A stretch of 64,000 nt of DNA from assembly GCA_016706845.1 (NCBI GenBank), contig JADJIV010000012.1:53492-117491 (forward strand), read 5' to 3'. The notes under the pieces were generated by a model. It was not told where the DNA came from, made no database searches, and saw nothing but the letters and a program-made list of their open reading frames with translations. Position numbers and translations under genes: made by a program. The stretch's first letter is position 1. The number at the start of each line of letters is the position of its first letter. This stretch comes from PNOJ01 sp016706845. GTDB lineage: Bacteria > Krumholzibacteriota > Krumholzibacteriia > LZORAL124-64-63. Of the stretch, positions 61,997 through 64,000 are shown one piece after another.

Positions 61997-64000
61997 TCAC
62001 TCCTGTGCGGCGAAGTCCGGCCCGTCGCTCACCGGGACGGGCCAGTCGGCATCGAAGAAAGCGCCGGTCTGACGAACGATCTCGTCCGCGTCGGCGCAGT
62101 AGGTGACCGCGGACGGCAGCGCCTTCAGGAAGGTCATCCCGTAGGGCTTCCCGTGCAAGCGGCTGTCGAGCAGGACCACCACGCCGCGGTCCCGCCGTGA
62201 GCGGATCAGGCGGCCGACGCCCTGCCGCAATCGCAGCACGGCGTCGCGGACCACGAAATCGATGAAGGCGTTGTCGCCGTTGGCCGCGATGCGTTCGCAC
62301 TTGGCTTCGACCCAGGGGTCGGTCGGCACCGCGAACGGCAGCTTCGTCACCACCAGGATCTCGAGGTCGGCCCCCGGCAGGTCGACCCCCTCCCAGAACG
62401 TGCTGGTACCCAGCAGCAGGGAATGGCGTTCCTGGCGGAAGCGGGTCATCAGCTCGCCGGCGCCGGCGCCCGACCCCTGGACCAGCAGCACGGGCCGGGG
62501 CGCGGGCCAGGACGTCGGACCCGACCGGTCGAGCGCCTCGCGCAACCGTCCGGCGACGCCCTGCAGCGCCGCGTACGACGTGAACAGGACCATGGTCTTG
62601 CGGGGCGCCACGCGCACCAGCCGCTCCACGAGCTCGGCCACCGCGGCCTGCCAGGGCGGCGTGTCCGGCACCGGGAAACCCGGCGTGGTCATGAAGCGCG
62701 CCTGCTCGCGGTAGTCGAACGGGCTGGGCACGAGCGAAGTCACGGCGCCGCGCCCCAGGCGCCCGACGCCGAGCTCGCGCTCCATGTAGCTGAAGTCCTC
62801 GCCCACGGCCAGCGTCGCGCTGGTCAGGATGGGTGCGAGCTCGGAACGGCGCCAGAGATCGCCGAGCAGCGGTCCCGACTCCAGGCGCGTCGCGCCCGCG
62901 GCGACCAGCCCCTGCTCGCGGCCCGGCTCCAGCCAGACGACCCAGTCAGGATCGTCGTCGGCGGTCAGGAAGGCGACGTCCTGCTGCAGCCGCGACGCCA
63001 TCTCCGCGGCGCGGGCGAGGGTGCCCAGCTCGTCGGCCCGGTCCTCGCCGAGCGACGGCGTGTCCTCCAACCCGGCGGCGAATTCTGCGTAGGCCTGATC
63101 GACCGCGGCGGCGGCGTCCAGGTAAGCCGTCGTCTGGTGCGCCACCGGGCCGAAGGTCTCGCCGCGGTCGTGCACCCGCACCTTGCCGTGCAGGCGCTGC
63201 TGCCCGCGCCGTTCGACGAAGTGGGCTTCGAGGGCCGCGAACCAGGCGCGGTAGGCGGCCAGGGCGCCGAGCAGCGCGCCTACGAAGTCGGCCAGCAGGA
63301 TGGCCGACGCCTCCCCGCTCTTCGCCGCCAGCGCGACAGCTCCGCGATCAGCCGGCGCGGGACGGCCGGGAAGCCGCCCGCCACGCGGGCGGGTTCCCCG
63401 AGCAGGTCCTCGACGATGACCGAGCGGGACGCATCGCAGCGCACCTCGAAGGCGTCGAGGGCGGCCTGCGGCAGGCGGTGCGCCTCGTCGACCACGACCG
63501 TGTCGTACTCGCCGACCAGCGTGTGCCCCGCCGCGAAGTCGACCATCAGCAGGGGCGTGGTTGACGATCACGAGGCGCGCCTCGCGGGCCAGCCGCCGGG
63601 CCCGCTGCACGTGGCACTCGCGCGGGCCGTAGCAGACCGAGGGCGAGCACGGCTCCGGCGTGTCGAAGATCTCCGGCACGTAGCGGCGCAGCACCGGGTG
63701 GTCCTGGACCTCCTCGCGCAGGCCGTCGGTCGTGGCCGCCAGCCAGAGCCGCAGCGACGCCTGGGCCCACGACTCGGCGGGCGTGACCGCCGGCCGTTCC
63801 AGGAAGCGCAGCTCTCCGGTGCGGCAGAGGTAGTTGCTGCGCCCCATGAGCAGGCGGTGCTCCACCTCGGGCGCGGCCCCGGCGAGCAGGGGCAGGTCCT
63901 GTTCCAGCAGCTGGGACTGCAGCGTGCGCGTCTGGGTCGAGACGACCCCGCGCCGGCCCGTGCGGCGCAGGTGGGTCAGCAGGGGCGCCAGGTAGGCCAG
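61997..64000 (-). CDS. DinG/XPD-type ATP-dependent helicase, N-terminus beyond window (two frameshifts)
   Basis: SF2 iron-sulfur helicase acting on DNA repair intermediates. The visible part starts inside the protein (VVSTQTRTLQSQLLEQDLPL) and includes GRSNYLCRTGELRFL and CSPSVCYGPRECHVQRAR, which supply Fe-S cysteines. A one-base shift near 63557 leads to YDTVVVDEAHRLPQAALD (DEAH), and another near 63340 to the rest: LAPILTSATLAVGEDFSYM, LLLGTSTFWEGVDLPGADL and RLRQGVGRLIRSRRDRGVV (motif VI). Stop at 61997. Over 660 residues are seen. Confidence 0.9.
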   Translation of the reverse strand: MAYLAPLLTHLRRTGRRGVVSTQTRTLQSQLLEQDLPLLAGAAPEVEHRLLMGRSNYLCRTGELRFLERPAVTPAESWAQASLRLWLAATTDGLREEVQDHPVLRRYVPEIFDTPEPCSPSVCYGPRECHVQRARRLAREARLVIVNHAPADGRLRGGAHAGRRVRHGRGRRGAPPAAGRPRRLRGALRCVPLGHRRGPARGTRPRGGRLPGRPAPADRGAVALAAKSGEASAILLADFVGALLGALAAYRAWFAALEAHFVERRGQQRLHGKVRVHDRGETFGPVAHQTTAYLDAAAAVDQAYAEFAAGLEDTPSLGEDRADELGTLARAAEMASRLQQDVAFLTADDDPDWVVWLEPGREQGLVAAGATRLESGPLLGDLWRRSELAPILTSATLAVGEDFSYMERELGVGRLGRGAVTSLVPSPFDYREQARFMTTPGFPVPDTPPWQAAVAELVERLVRVAPRKTMVLFTSYAALQGVAGRLREALDRSGPTSWPAPRPVLLVQGSGAGAGELMTRFRQERHSLLLGTSTFWEGVDLPGADLEILVVTKLPFAVPTDPWVEAKCERIAANGDNAFIDFVVRDAVLRLRQGVGRLIRSRRDRGVVVLLDSRLHGKPYGMTFLKALPSAVTYCADADEIVRQTGAFFDADWPVPVSDGPDFAAQE

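Overview
The window is a high-GC (roughly 70%) bacterial chromosome segment with Gram-negative traits: an LpxL-type acyltransferase, an HldE heptose enzyme, outer-membrane barrels, lipoproteins, a TonB-receptor-like barrel and a Tat-exported Fe-S protein. It also carries a bacterial inositol-3-phosphate synthase, a DUF4837 lipoprotein and a small lipoprotein of a type I associate with uncultured FCB-group lineages such as Eisenbacteria or Krumholzibacteriota. That placement is an inference; no rRNA is present to test it. Almost all core genes lie on the minus strand.

Layout. 1-4066: 5'-proximal part of dnaK (cut by the window edge), two glycosyltransferases, tRNA-Leu and tRNA-Cys. 4132-7354: an electron-transfer operon made of a Tat Fe-S protein, an NrfD/HybB-type membrane subunit and a 13-heme cytochrome c. 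7608-8241: a divergent lipoprotein. 8242-19236: an accessory island of lower and uneven GC that ends at tRNA-Gly. 19350-25346: a polysaccharide gene cluster and inositol-phosphate synthase. 25426-34043: an MBL hydrolase, an orphan ParA, and an envelope-stress-like operon (TPR, sigma, anti-sigma, DUF4837, SPFH, barrel). 34010-40506: rnc, the fatty-acid genes fabF-acpP-fabG-fabD-plsX, rpmF, yceD and ndk. 40532-45528: sucCD, a cyclic-2,3-diphosphoglycerate-synthetase-like GTPase and hldE. 45674-55288: an ABC-2 exporter, lpxL, dprA, obgE, an aminotransferase, coaD, rsmD and aroK. 55410-64000: a sigma54 regulator and histidine kinase pair, comEA, a beta-barrel, hutI and a DinG-like helicase running off the end.

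The most interesting part is the island. Read on the minus strand it contains a uracil-DNA-glycosylase-like gene, a restriction-modification locus (a truncated N6-adenine methylase, a second Eco57I-like methylase and a GIY-YIG/SF2-helicase protein), an integron attC-like site, and then a two-gene CBASS-like unit: a 4-transmembrane effector followed by a CD-NTase. The CD-NTase is dead. It has an in-frame stop and is split by a 2.67-kb IS21-family element with a 5-bp target duplication (GCTGT). Removing the element joins the two halves in frame.

A caution applies throughout. More than twenty single-base frameshifts interrupt genes that are normally intact and mostly essential (fabD, fabF, coaD, aroK, hldE and others). 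Many fall in homopolymers. This is best explained by residual indel errors in the assembly. Frameshifts alone should therefore not be read as gene decay here, but the IS21 insertion and the nonsense codon in the CD-NTase are separate kinds of evidence.
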